Source of the DNA: Geomicrobium sediminis
GTDB taxonomy: Bacteria > Bacillota > Bacilli > Bacillales > Marinococcaceae
Direction of reading: 5' to 3'
NCBI RefSeq assembly: GCF_016908595.1
Contig: NZ_JAFBEC010000013.1
Location: 1-64,000 of the forward strand
Length of the DNA stretch: 64,000 nucleotides
Of this stretch, positions 23,833 through 32,606 are shown piece by piece (the first letter of the stretch is position 1; each line of letters begins with the position of its first letter). Made by a program: the position numbers and the translations under genes. The notes below the pieces were generated by a model. The model searched no databases, was not told the DNA's origin, and saw only the letters and a list, made by a program, of their open reading frames with translations.

Positions 23833-24624
23833 TTATACAATCTGTAGTGATGTAGGATGATAAGGATCGGTATCATGAAGAAGCACACCGCCGGTTCCAC
23901 ACGTAACTCCTTCTTCAAGAAGCACTTGCTCTGCTGTCATTTTAGCAAGCTCTTTCATGTTATTATCTAAGCTCAAATGAGCAAGATAAATATGCCTTGT
24001 TTTATCTGTAATAATGTCCGCTAATGCAAGTGCAGCATCCTCGTTTGAAACGTGTCCCATATCCCCTAAAATCCTCCGCTTAACGTTCCAAGGATACCGA
24101 CCCATACGTAACATATTAATGTCGTGATTCGATTCAAATACGAGCGCATTCGCTTCTTTTAGTGTTCCTTTAATTCGATCACTTACATAGCCCATATCGG
24201 TTGCCAACGCAAGCTTTCGATTATTCTCGTGAAAAACGAAGAACATCGGATCAGCTGCATCATGAGAAACTCCAAAAGTTTCAACTGTTAGATCTTGAAA
24301 CGACAAATTCGAACCCGTTTCGAGGTGAAAACGCTGATCGGTTTGAACCGGTCCAATTGACGTCTCCATCGCTTTCCACGTCTTCTCATTTGCATAGATT
24401 GGTATATTGTATTTACGAGCAACAATGCCAACCCCTTTAATATGATCACTATGTTCGTGACTGACGAGGATGGCATCGACCTCTGATAATGATCGCCCGA
24501 TCGTTTGGAACAACTCTTCCATCTTTTTGCCGCTTAATCCTGCATCGATTAGCAACTTGGTTCGTTCTGATTCAACGTACATTGCATTCCCAGTGCTACC
24601 ACTGGCCAGAACACTAAATCTCAT
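23833..24624 (-). CDS. walJ: WalJ (YycJ) MBL-fold hydrolase
   Basis: A 264-residue metallo-beta-lactamase-fold protein of the WalJ/YycJ branch. The metal motif [10 protein letters not shown] (HxHxDH) and later conserved Asp and His residues ([13 protein letters not shown]) are present. B. subtilis YycJ has been described as a 5'-3' exonuclease tied to mismatch repair, and the gene's place in the wal operon links it to cell-cycle control. ATG 24624 follows AAGGATG. It starts 15 nt after walI. Confidence 0.93.
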   Translation of the reverse strand: MRFSVLASGSTGNAMYVESERTKLLIDAGLSGKKMEELFQTIGRSLSEVDAILVSHEHSDHIKGVGIVARKYNIPIYANEKTWKAMETSIGPVQTDQRFHLETGSNLSFQDLTVETFGVSHDAADPMFFVFHENNRKLALATDMGYVSDRIKGTLKEANALVFESNHDINMLRMGRYPWNVKRRILGDMGHVSNEDAALALADIITDKTRHIYLAHLSLDNNMKELAKMTAEQVLLEEGVTCGTGGVLLHDTDPYHPTSLQIV

Positions 24625-24639
24625 GTTCAATCATCCTTT

Positions 24640-25500
24640 TTAAGATTCATTGCTAAGTGCGTAAACGTTCCCACGATCCGCATTAACAATATAAGCCGGC
24701 GTTTCCCAATATGGAGGCATTTCTTCTTCATCGCTAAACGATTGGTTACTTGCATGAATGCGATAGGCCGGAATGTACCTCGCGTACTCGCCGTCAGTAA
24801 TATGACTGTGATACGCTAATTCAATACGATGGATGGTTGCGTTCCTTGTAATGACTTGTGCTTCTCGCAAAGCAAGAATCGCGTCTTCTGGTGACATAAC
24901 TTCAATGTCTTCCTCATGTGGCTTGATTTCAATAAACTGTTGCTCAATAATCGTAATTTCCCCGTCATTTACCGTTACTACGAGGTGAGCATCGCCACCA
25001 CTTCCATACAACGTAAGTCCTTCGTAATTCTTGAAGTAGTGAAACTCCATTTGATCACTATCACTACTCACAACTTCTCCACCAAAAACATATTCAGTTC
25101 CTTCATAAATGTTCTGGTCAATAAATTCACGGATGCTAGACAAAGGGCTTCCTGCGTCTAAACTGTAAGGAGAACTTAGCAATAAAATTAACTCTTGTTG
25201 ATCTTCAGCGACTTGATCCACAGATTGAAAATAATCGTTACTGTTGTAGAAACTACTTACTTCTTCAAAAGGAATCACTTCAGTTTCTATGTTCAGACGA
25301 GGAAGATCACGATATTCTGGTAGTTGCGTATCAACGATAATGTTCTCAGCTTCAACAATATCCTCAAAGCTTTGCTCAAGGCTACCTTGTTCGCTTGCAT
25401 AGCTTTCAAAGGATTGTTTAGCAATTAGCTGGTACGTTAAAAACGCGTTTAACAGAAAGAAGGTAACGATAAAGATCGTCTTCGTTCTACTCCAATCCAT
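24640..25500 (-). CDS. walI: WalI (YycI), regulator of WalK
   Basis: A 286-residue membrane-anchored protein with one N-terminal transmembrane helix (about 7-27) and an extracytoplasmic domain. WalI and WalH form a complex with WalK in the membrane and, in B. subtilis, restrain its activity. The C-terminal region PYWETPAYIVNADRGNVYAL resembles PepSY-like beta folds of the family. The start at 25500 overlaps the walH end by 14 nt, implying translational coupling. Sequence is poorly conserved outside the fold, so identification rests mostly on position in the operon. Confidence 0.9.
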   Translation of the reverse strand: MDWSRTKTIFIVTFFLLNAFLTYQLIAKQSFESYASEQGSLEQSFEDIVEAENIIVDTQLPEYRDLPRLNIETEVIPFEEVSSFYNSNDYFQSVDQVAEDQQELILLLSSPYSLDAGSPLSSIREFIDQNIYEGTEYVFGGEVVSSDSDQMEFHYFKNYEGLTLYGSGGDAHLVVTVNDGEITIIEQQFIEIKPHEEDIEVMSPEDAILALREAQVITRNATIHRIELAYHSHITDGEYARYIPAYRIHASNQSFSDEEEMPPYWETPAYIVNADRGNVYALSNES

Positions 25501-26821
25501 TGTAATCCCCCTCTGACTGAAAGAGCTCTACACGATGCCATGCACCAGTCGTTGTCTGCACGTACCATGCGGGTGTAAATGTAATGAGCTCTGTAACTTC
25601 TTGCTCATGGCTCATGTCGTACCCTATACGAACATCAACGATCTCATCGACATCGTAGTCCTCTGTAACTGCATCCCATACGACTTCACCTTCCGGAAGT
25701 GTTTCAGAAGCACTAAATTCCACATCGGTTCCAAGCGTATAAAGAGGTCTCGTATAGTTCGAGATCACTTGCTGGTGACTTCTCGTCACTTCAATCACTC
25801 CATGGTTGCCCGAACCGAGTACAGGAACACCGTTCTCAACAAGATGGAAACGAACCGCCTCATCTAAACTAGGGTTATTCGTCGTGAAACGATACAGTTG
25901 GTACTTATCTGTAAAACCACCGTGGGAATTGACGTAATTAAAAGCCTGTAACGTCACGTGTTCAGGGTTCTCCCGCACGGAAGCTGGAGAAGTGGCATTA
26001 ATATACTCCATAAATAAATTATTTGTCACACTCATCTGTTCAGAGCTGGCAATGTAATTCTCACGATCGACCTGAATCGTCTCATCTTCAAAAAGCAATT
26101 CTTCAAACGCACTTGCAGAAATATAATTACTACCATCAATTTCATAGCTGCGACGCATAAAGTCTACTTGCTCTACTGGCAAATAAATTGGCTTTTCTAA
26201 TCGACTGCCGTGTGGAGCGACCATTTCGCTATATACCGAAAATGTATCCTCATGATGATTGCTTAGTAAGTAATCATTAATAAACACATTCATATTAAGA
26301 TCAACATAAGCTTCCAAGTACAATTGAGGTTGGAACGATACGAACCTGGCAACAACTTCATCTCCACTAGCAAAAAGAAGAATCCGATCAAATTCTGTTG
26401 AAAGATCGACAAGGTCCAGCTCTTCTTCTCGGCCAACAAACGACTGCAACAACTCTGCTGGAATACCAGCAGGATAAATCAATTCAATGTAATCTTGGCC
26501 AGGATAGACATCTTCTTGATCATACACTTCATCAACAAGCACGAAATTCCATAAATCTAAGTTGTACAGATCATCAACGACTTCTTCCGTTAAATCATCT
26601 GCATTTCCGTACGTCATACGCTTCTCATCACCAACGCTATACATGAGGTTGGAAGGGAGTACAACGTCTTCAAGTTGAATGGTGTCACCGATACTTTCCG
26701 TCGTGCTACTTGCTTCATCCAACTCTTCTAAATTCGGTTGGTATGTCCACAATTGCCACGTAAGTATAAGGCTTGTTGCAATCAACACGATTAGAACCAA
26801 CGATTTAATTCGCTCTGTCAC
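25487..26821 (-). CDS. walH: WalH (YycH), regulator of WalK
   Basis: A 444-residue protein with a single N-terminal transmembrane helix (about residues 5-25) and a large extracytoplasmic region. It works with WalI to modulate WalK. The GTG at 26821 is chosen: it overlaps the walK stop as GTGA, and AGGTGG lies 5-6 nt upstream. This gives MTERIKSLVLIVLIATSL. A GTG at 26830 is an alternative with poorer spacing. Like walI, it is recognised from operon order plus topology more than from motifs. Confidence 0.9.
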   Translation of the reverse strand: MTERIKSLVLIVLIATSLILTWQLWTYQPNLEELDEASSTTESIGDTIQLEDVVLPSNLMYSVGDEKRMTYGNADDLTEEVVDDLYNLDLWNFVLVDEVYDQEDVYPGQDYIELIYPAGIPAELLQSFVGREEELDLVDLSTEFDRILLFASGDEVVARFVSFQPQLYLEAYVDLNMNVFINDYLLSNHHEDTFSVYSEMVAPHGSRLEKPIYLPVEQVDFMRRSYEIDGSNYISASAFEELLFEDETIQVDRENYIASSEQMSVTNNLFMEYINATSPASVRENPEHVTLQAFNYVNSHGGFTDKYQLYRFTTNNPSLDEAVRFHLVENGVPVLGSGNHGVIEVTRSHQQVISNYTRPLYTLGTDVEFSASETLPEGEVVWDAVTEDYDVDEIVDVRIGYDMSHEQEVTELITFTPAWYVQTTTGAWHRVELFQSEGDYNGLE

Positions 26822-28659
26822 TCTTCCCACCTACTTTCCTCATAGATACTCGTATAAGGAAGTTGGATGGTAATCATTGTACCTTGACGTAATTCGCTCG
26901 ATACGCCGATTGTACCTCCGTGAGCTTCTACCATTTCCTTTGCAATTGCTAAGCCCAGTCCTGTTCCACCAAGGTTTCTTGCACGAGCTTTATCGACTCG
27001 ATAAAAACGTTGAAAAATCTTATGTTGATTTTCTCGAGGAATTCCCATTCCTTCATCTTTTACGAAGATCGTCGCGCCGTCTTCATGTAAATCGGTCCCG
27101 ACAGTAATGGTTCCACCGTCTGGTGAGTATTTAATAGCATTAGAAATAATGTTGTCGATCACTTGAGTCATTTTGTCGCGATCGATTTCAATTCGCACTG
27201 GGTATGTTGGCAACTTGCGTACGAACTCAATATTCTTGTCTTTTACCATCATTTCAAAGCGATCGAGAACTTCATGCAACCATGCAATTAAGTTGTAATG
27301 GTGTTTATTTAATCTCACATCGTCACGATCCATCTTAGAAAGCTGAAGAAGGTCATTAACGAGACGAATCATTCGCTCGGTTTCCGTTTGAGCGACACCT
27401 AAAAACCTAGGTGCCAACTCTTGATCATGTAGCGCACCGTCTTCGAGTGCCTCCATGTAGCTCTTTAATGTGGTTAGTGGTGTACGCAGTTCATGAGATA
27501 CGTTCGCAACGAATTCACGTCGCTCTTGTGCGATTTTCTCTTGTTCAGTTACATCATGAAGAACGGTAATCAACCCAGTAATCGGTCCATCCTCATGACG
27601 AATGACCGAAAAGTTCGCTTCAAGCAAGTAACTTCCATCTCCATCACTGAAATCTAAAATCATTGACTCAGAGTAGTCATAGAGTTTACTTGGTGTTAAA
27701 TGCTCAGATAACTTCAAGATCTCTGGAAGTGATTGACCCATTGCTTCCTCGCTCGACATGCTTAATAAAATCTCTGCTTGTCGATTAAGCAAGATAATCC
27801 TTCCAAGTTCATCCGTCGCAATAACGCCATCTGTCATATGAGACAACACCGAACTAAGCTTTCTTCGTTCGCCTTCGGTCGTTGCGTTGGCCTCTTTTAA
27901 ACTGAGTGTCAATGTATTAAATGAAGTGGCTAATTTACCGATTTCGTCACTTCCATACACACGCACTTGTCGGCTAAAGTCACCTTCACTCATACGACTT
28001 GCTTGTTTTTGCATATCAAGTACTGGTCTTGTAATCGTTCGTGAAAGCAAAATACCAATAATTGCAGTAATGATAAGTGCAATGACTGCACTCCACGTAA
28101 AAATACTACTAATTTCAGTTACTTCTTCATACGTACCCTCTAGCGATGCACGAATATGAGCAATGCCGATGATCTCATCATTGTTGCCTTCTATCTTCTC
28201 AATGATGACCCTCGTTCGGTCGCCGGTATCAGGGTTTTGGAACGTTTCTGGAGCTTGCTCATATCCTGCCATCGCTCGGTAAATCTGAATGTTGTTGTTC
28301 AAACGCCCAACAAGGTCAGAATCATGAGAAGTAATAATCGTGTAGTTATTGTCCACAACTTCAACGAACTCATTAATATCGCTAAACAATAAGTTGACTT
28401 GATCGTTCATTTCTTGACGGATTTGCAGCTGCACATCCCCATCCTCATCAGAGCGTGGTTCTGTTAGAATCTCAGCTGCATTGTTTGCAAGCAAACTTGC
28501 ACGATCTTCAAGATAATCATTGTAATTCTGTATCGTTTGACTCTCTAAAGTCGTCATGAAAGTCGCGCCAATAATTTGTGTTGCAATGAGAAGAAGCAAC
28601 ACATAAATCGCAATCAGCTTGAATTGAAACGACTTAAAAAAGTTCCGGAACTTCTCCAT
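26818..28659 (-). CDS. walK: WalK sensor histidine kinase
   Basis: WalK senses the state of cell-wall synthesis and phosphorylates WalR. It is 613 residues long. Domains: transmembrane helix (about 13-35), extracellular Cache/PAS-like domain (about 36-185), second helix (about 186-206), HAMP (about 205-258), cytoplasmic PAS (about 265-375), HisKA with phospho-acceptor His389 in NVSHELRTPLT, and HATPase with IDNIISNAIKYSPDGG and GGTGLGLAI. In the PAS domain the residues matching the zinc site reported for S. aureus WalK (His271, Asp274, His364, Glu368) appear conserved as His274, Asp277, His368 and Glu372. It begins 8 nt after walR, and its stop overlaps the walH start. Confidence 0.97.
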   Translation of the reverse strand: MEKFRNFFKSFQFKLIAIYVLLLLIATQIIGATFMTTLESQTIQNYNDYLEDRASLLANNAAEILTEPRSDEDGDVQLQIRQEMNDQVNLLFSDINEFVEVVDNNYTIITSHDSDLVGRLNNNIQIYRAMAGYEQAPETFQNPDTGDRTRVIIEKIEGNNDEIIGIAHIRASLEGTYEEVTEISSIFTWSAVIALIITAIIGILLSRTITRPVLDMQKQASRMSEGDFSRQVRVYGSDEIGKLATSFNTLTLSLKEANATTEGERRKLSSVLSHMTDGVIATDELGRIILLNRQAEILLSMSSEEAMGQSLPEILKLSEHLTPSKLYDYSESMILDFSDGDGSYLLEANFSVIRHEDGPITGLITVLHDVTEQEKIAQERREFVANVSHELRTPLTTLKSYMEALEDGALHDQELAPRFLGVAQTETERMIRLVNDLLQLSKMDRDDVRLNKHHYNLIAWLHEVLDRFEMMVKDKNIEFVRKLPTYPVRIEIDRDKMTQVIDNIISNAIKYSPDGGTITVGTDLHEDGATIFVKDEGMGIPRENQHKIFQRFYRVDKARARNLGGTGLGLAIAKEMVEAHGGTIGVSSELRQGTMITIQLPYTSIYEESRWEE

Positions 28660-28667
28660 CCACTACA

Positions 28668-29372
28668 CTACTCCTGTTCAGGGTGACTCAAATAGTAACC
28701 GACTCCCCTTCTCGTAATTATCCAAAGTGGATAGCTAGGGTTGTCTTCAACTTTCTCTCTTAATCTTCGAACGGTAACGTCAACCGTACGAACATCTCCA
28801 AAATAGTCATATCCCCATACTGACTGGAGCAGATGCTCACGAGTCATTACTTGTCCGAGATGACGAGCGAGGTAATGAATTAATTCAAACTCTCGGTGCG
28901 TAAGTTCTATTGGCTCTCCTCGTTTACGTACGAGGTACGCTTCAGGATCAATCGTTAGACCACCGATTTCCATTTCGCCACTCTTTTGCTTATCGTTTTG
29001 AGGAACCGCTTGGAGGCGACGAATGTTCGCCTTCACGCGCGCCAGAAGCTCACGTGTACTAAATGGCTTCGTTACATAATCATCGGCACCTAGTTCAAGC
29101 CCGAGTACTTTGTCGATCTCTGAATCTTTAGCAGTAAGCATAATGATTGGCATGTCGTAATCTTTACGAACTTCCCGACAAACTTCCATCCCATCACGGT
29201 TTGGAAGCATAATATCTAATAAAATCAATTCTGGTTGAAAATCATGTACTTTTTGTAGGGCTTCGTCACCGTCGTAAGCCACTTCAACTTCAAATCCTTC
29301 TTTTTTCAAAGAGAACTCTAATATATCCGCAATTGGCTTTTCATCATCAACAACGAGTATTTTTTCGTTCAT
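28668..29372 (-). CDS. walR: WalR response regulator (YycF)
   Basis: WalR is the essential OmpR-family regulator that controls autolysins and peptidoglycan turnover genes. It has 234 residues. Receiver domain: Asp9-Asp10, phospho-acceptor Asp53 in [11 protein letters not shown], Thr80 and Lys102. The Thr101 that PrkC-type kinases modify in B. subtilis is present in DDYVTKPF. The C-terminal winged helix ends [14 protein letters not shown], typical of the family. ATG 29372 follows GAGGCGA; a longer frame to 29414 is unlikely. It heads the walRKHIJ operon, with possible -10 elements (TACAAT, TATAGT) in the 100 nt upstream, just after the tRNA cluster terminator. Confidence 0.97.
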   Translation of the reverse strand: MNEKILVVDDEKPIADILEFSLKKEGFEVEVAYDGDEALQKVHDFQPELILLDIMLPNRDGMEVCREVRKDYDMPIIMLTAKDSEIDKVLGLELGADDYVTKPFSTRELLARVKANIRRLQAVPQNDKQKSGEMEIGGLTIDPEAYLVRKRGEPIELTHREFELIHYLARHLGQVMTREHLLQSVWGYDYFGDVRTVDVTVRRLREKVEDNPSYPLWIITRRGVGYYLSHPEQE

Positions 29373-29472
29373 TATGATCGCCTCTATTCTTTCAATTGTA
29401 GTCATACTATACAAGTACGATTGGTATAAATGTTTCGCGCTTCTATTGTACCATAGCGCTTCAATTCAAATA

Positions 29473-29502
29473 AGAAAAAACCCCGAATTATACATTCGGG
29501 GT
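29473..29502 (-). terminator. Terminator of the tRNA cluster
   Basis: ACCCCGAAT (minus) pairs with ATTCGGGGT and is followed by TTTTTTCTTATTT. It closes the Lys-Asp-Phe tRNA transcript before walR. Confidence 0.9.
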
Positions 29503-29571
29503 CTAGCTTAATACTGCTTCATAAGTTGTCGTAAGTGATTTGATTGAATATACGAATGACAGACAATCAAA

Positions 29572-29647
29572 TGGTGGCTCGAGACGGAATCGAACCGCCG
29601 ACACGTAGATTTTCAGTCTACTGCTCTACCAACTGAGCTATCGAGCC
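29572..29647 (-). tRNA. tRNA-Phe (GAA)
   Basis: On the minus strand the 76-nt gene has acceptor arms GGCTCGA / TCGAGCC, discriminator A, encoded CCA, D-loop AGTTGGTAGA, anticodon GAA in CTGAAAA, and T-arm GGTTCGATTCC. Last of a three-tRNA transcript. Confidence 0.97.
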
Positions 29648-29655
29648 AATTAAAA

Positions 29656-29731
29656 TGGCGGGCCTGACGGGAATCGAACCCGCGATCTCCTGCGTGACAG
29701 GCAGGCATGTTAACCGCTACACCACAGGCCC
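29656..29731 (-). tRNA. tRNA-Asp (GTC)
   Basis: The 76-nt minus-strand gene has acceptor arms GGGCCTG / CAGGCCC, discriminator G, encoded CCA, anticodon GTC within CCTGTCACG, and T-arm GGTTCGATTCC. Eight bases separate it from tRNA-Phe. Confidence 0.97.
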
Positions 29732-29840
29732 ATATTTCAAAAAATAAGCGGCGAATCTCTTCGGCTGCCTCGTTCGGGTTGTGTACTTGGTAATACACTA
29801 CTCTTTCCTTCTTGTAGCTGATCTGTTTACAATATGTAAA

Positions 29841-29916
29841 TGGTGAGCCATGGAGGACTCGAACCTCCGACCCTCTGATTAAAAGTCAGATGCTCTACCA
29901 ACTGAGCTAATGGCTC
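29841..29916 (-). tRNA. tRNA-Lys (TTT)
   Basis: The 76-nt minus-strand gene has acceptor arms GAGCCAT / ATGGCTC, discriminator A, encoded CCA, anticodon TTT within ACTTTTAAT, and T-arm GGTTCGAGTCC. First of the cluster; a 109-nt spacer without visible features separates it from tRNA-Asp. Confidence 0.97.
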
Positions 29917-30059
29917 AACTACTTCCTATCGAAGGACAAGACTTATCTTAGCACGCCAAATAAATTTATGCAATGCTTTTTTTGAAGTTCTTTGTAGAAC
30001 TTTGTTATAAGAGACGTTGCCCTTCGCACCACTATCATTATAACCAAATGCTAAGGGAC

Positions 30060-31316
30060 TTATCCAGCTTGGAACAGATCTGTCGAGAATTCTTGGGTGG
30101 CCGGTAGACGTCGCATTTTTTTGCTTAAAATCCAATATAGAGCGACGATGAGTAGCAGCAATCCTGAAGTTACAATGACCACTCCATAGCTAAACCAAGA
30201 TCCAATAGCACCACCAATTAAAGAACCGAGTGGGGCAATGCCCGCAGCAATTCCCATGACCGCAGCCATCACCCTTCCGAGTAAATGTTCTTCTACTGCC
30301 GATTGGATCATCACAAAAGCAATAACGTTTATACTACCTGCAGGAATGAACGCGAACACAAACAATAGCAGCACGACAATTGGCTGGCTACCGATCGCAA
30401 TGGCTATAAAACATAGACCGGTCACACTAAGAAGTGATGCGTACAAAATGGCAATTGGCACTCGTTGCAACTTGAAGAGTGACACACATGCCGCTCCAAT
30501 GATTGTTCCTAGCCCACTAGCTGCGAGCAGCATACCATAGAAATCAACGTTACCATACGTAGAACTAAATCCAGGAAGAATCGCAAACACACCTGCAATA
30601 GCAAAGTTTACGACGAGAATTCCGATAAGCAGGCGGCTAAAGAACGATTGTTTTAGTACACGCAAACCTTCCCCTAATTGTTCACCATACCCTTTTACTA
30701 GCTGTTTAACTGTCCGCTGTTCACCGTTTTCATCACGTTGCTTTGGTTTTGGTAAGCGTAATTGCATTAACAATAACGCTGAGAATAAGAACGTTGCACT
30801 GTTTACATAGAATATTGCAACACCGCCAACAACTGCAATAATGATTCCTGCAAGCGCGGTAAACAATACGTCTGTCCCTTGATAGGCGACTGAGAACAAC
30901 GAGTTGCCAGTCGTAAGTTGGTCTTTCTTTAAAATCTTCGGTAGTAAGGTCAGTTGTGCAGGATAGAGGAACTGATTACAAAGAGAAACGGCTGGCATCA
31001 CAGTCAAAACAAGTGCAACCGTTAAAAAACCAAAAGCATACGCGAGCGGTAAGACGAGTAGCATGACCACTTGAATACATTGAGTGAATACGAGTAATTT
31101 CTTGATTTGAAAACGATCAATGACTGGTCCAAGTACAATTTGTAGTAGCGCTGGCATTTGCGTTAAAAATAATGCAAGACCCGAGTACATTGATGAGCCA
31201 CTCAATTCATATACGAGCCACATCGCAGCGATTGAATACAGACTGCTCCCAGCATTCGAAGCACATCGGCTCAACAATAAAACCACAAAATTAAAATTAG
31301 TAAGAATATTTTTCAT
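30060..31316 (-). CDS. MFS transporter, DHA3-type efflux family
   Basis: A 418-residue major facilitator with about twelve transmembrane segments. The N-terminal FNFVVLLLSRCASNAGSSLYSIA and the loop VIDRFQIKKLLV (degenerate DRxxRR-type motif A) match the macrolide-efflux (MefA-like, DHA3) branch. Likely function is proton-driven drug or metabolite export; the substrate is unknown. It starts at ATG 31316 with GAGAGG upstream. An ArsR-like regulator lies 91 nt upstream on the same strand, so it is probably controlled by that protein. Confidence 0.85.
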   Translation of the reverse strand: MKNILTNFNFVVLLLSRCASNAGSSLYSIAAMWLVYELSGSSMYSGLALFLTQMPALLQIVLGPVIDRFQIKKLLVFTQCIQVVMLLVLPLAYAFGFLTVALVLTVMPAVSLCNQFLYPAQLTLLPKILKKDQLTTGNSLFSVAYQGTDVLFTALAGIIIAVVGGVAIFYVNSATFLFSALLLMQLRLPKPKQRDENGEQRTVKQLVKGYGEQLGEGLRVLKQSFFSRLLIGILVVNFAIAGVFAILPGFSSTYGNVDFYGMLLAASGLGTIIGAACVSLFKLQRVPIAILYASLLSVTGLCFIAIAIGSQPIVVLLLFVFAFIPAGSINVIAFVMIQSAVEEHLLGRVMAAVMGIAAGIAPLGSLIGGAIGSWFSYGVVIVTSGLLLLIVALYWILSKKMRRLPATQEFSTDLFQAG

Positions 31317-31381
31317 GTGAATAACCTCTCTCGTTTTTATTTATTTACACCGTTCATTTTTTTTGACCGTTGGGCTAAAAC

Positions 31382-31406
31382 AAATGCCTATGCACGAACA
31401 TAGGCT
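31382..31406. repeat. Hairpin between the ArsR-like gene and the MFS gene
   Basis: GCCTATG...CATAGGC forms a short stem just after the regulator stop. On the minus strand it is followed by ATTTGTTTTAG, so it may act as a weak terminator that partly separates the regulator from the MFS gene. Confidence 0.45.
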
Positions 31407-31407
31407 T

Positions 31408-31884
31408 TCAGGAGTTGTTGTCTTTTTTATACCAATCAACATGTAACACATATTCGGATGAATAAGGGTCATCAGTAGAATATTCACCTAACGCCTTTTG
31501 AAAATCATCATTCACGCGTTTCATAAATTTCTCAAATGTTTCTTGGTCACCTCTAAACGTATTCGTCATACTTCCTTTAGATAGCAAATCACTCCCCCCG
31601 AAAAAGTCTAAAAGCTTATCGTCAACGATGTACGATTTTGCGACTGGTTGATAAAACTTCTGCATAATACCATTTTTCTCTTCTCGACGCACAATTTCAA
31701 TAATCCCATTCTTTTCGAGTTCATTTAAGTGGTAATGGATTTTGGAACGTGAGATGTCTAATTTCTCCGCTAATTGTTGCCCCGTCAATGGTTGTGTACC
31801 GAAGTTCACTAGCATTCGACTACGGAACGAATCACTAACGGCACGTACTTGCTCATACGTCGTCATTACAAATATTTCTTTCAT
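31408..31884 (-). CDS. ArsR-family winged-helix regulator
   Basis: A 158-residue regulator. The winged helix covers about residues 8-75: VRAVSDSFRSRMLVNFG, then LTGQQLAEKLDISRSKIHYHLNELEKNGII as the recognition helix region. No ArsR metal-binding ELCVCDL motif is present, so it is not a metal sensor by that criterion. The C-terminal 80 residues are helical and acidic. The start at ATG 31884 has AAAGGCG 10 nt upstream. It is transcribed toward the MFS exporter and divergent from a GNAT gene. Confidence 0.8.
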   Translation of the reverse strand: MKEIFVMTTYEQVRAVSDSFRSRMLVNFGTQPLTGQQLAEKLDISRSKIHYHLNELEKNGIIEIVRREEKNGIMQKFYQPVAKSYIVDDKLLDFFGGSDLLSKGSMTNTFRGDQETFEKFMKRVNDDFQKALGEYSTDDPYSSEYVLHVDWYKKDNNS

Positions 31885-32061
31885 TTACACATCACGCCTT
31901 TCTTACTCGGTCAACTTTATCTGACTGTATTGTATGCGAGTGACAAAGCATTTGTCAACACTTTTCTAAAAATTCAATTTTATGTCCCGATATTTTTCTC
32001 TCGTCAATCGCTTTTTTCCGCGCTATACTTGTACGTAGTTTTCAAATGGGGAGTGCACATC

Positions 32062-32556
32062 ATGATTAGACTTGCAGGAATGGAAGACCTCTCTGGTGTT
32101 GTTGCGATAGCCAAAAAAGCAACAAAGCTAATGAACGAAGAAGGAAGCGACCAATGGAATGAAGAGTACCCTACACTTCACCATTTTGCACAGGATATAA
32201 AGAAGAAGTCGCTTTACGTTTACGTCGAAGAACGAATTGAAGGGTTTATCGTTATCAATCAAGAGTTTGCCAAAGAGTACCATCAACTTTCGTGGCGCCA
32301 TCTTGACACAGACTCTATTACACTACATCGCCTCGCGGTTGACCCTACAGTACGCAACAAAGGTATTGCTGAAACACTCTTTCGTTTTGCAGAAACAGAA
32401 GCGTTAAATCAACAGCTAAAATCAATCAAAATCGATACGTATTCATTAAATACGAAAGCACAGAAGCTTTTCCAAAAACTTGGTTATTCTCAAGTAGGAG
32501 AACTCCAAACAGAAGCACGAGAAGAGCCGTTCTTCTACTATGAAAAAGCGATCTAA
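32062..32556 (+). CDS. GNAT family N-acetyltransferase
   Basis: A 164-residue acetyl-CoA-dependent transferase. The CoA-binding motif A is LHRLAVDPTVRNKGIAETLFRFAE, with the R/Q-x-x-G-x-A pattern written RNKGIA. The C-terminal LFQKLGYSQVGEL is the usual family ending. ATG 32062 follows GGGGAG; the frame extends far upstream without ribosome sites and that part is not coding. The substrate is unknown. It is divergent from the ArsR-like regulator gene and ends at a strong terminator. Confidence 0.85.
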   Translation: MIRLAGMEDLSGVVAIAKKATKLMNEEGSDQWNEEYPTLHHFAQDIKKKSLYVYVEERIEGFIVINQEFAKEYHQLSWRHLDTDSITLHRLAVDPTVRNKGIAETLFRFAETEALNQQLKSIKIDTYSLNTKAQKLFQKLGYSQVGELQTEAREEPFFYYEKAI

Positions 32557-32594
32557 AAAACTCACCCGCCTTTTTCTAGGCGAGTGAGTTTTTT
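32557..32594. terminator. Bidirectional terminator
   Basis: AAAAAACTCACCCGCCT pairs with AGGCGAGTGAGTTTTTT. A- and T-runs on either side let it serve both the GNAT gene (+) and the converging gabD (-). Confidence 0.9.
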
Positions 32595-32606
32595 CTCATC
32601 TATTCA

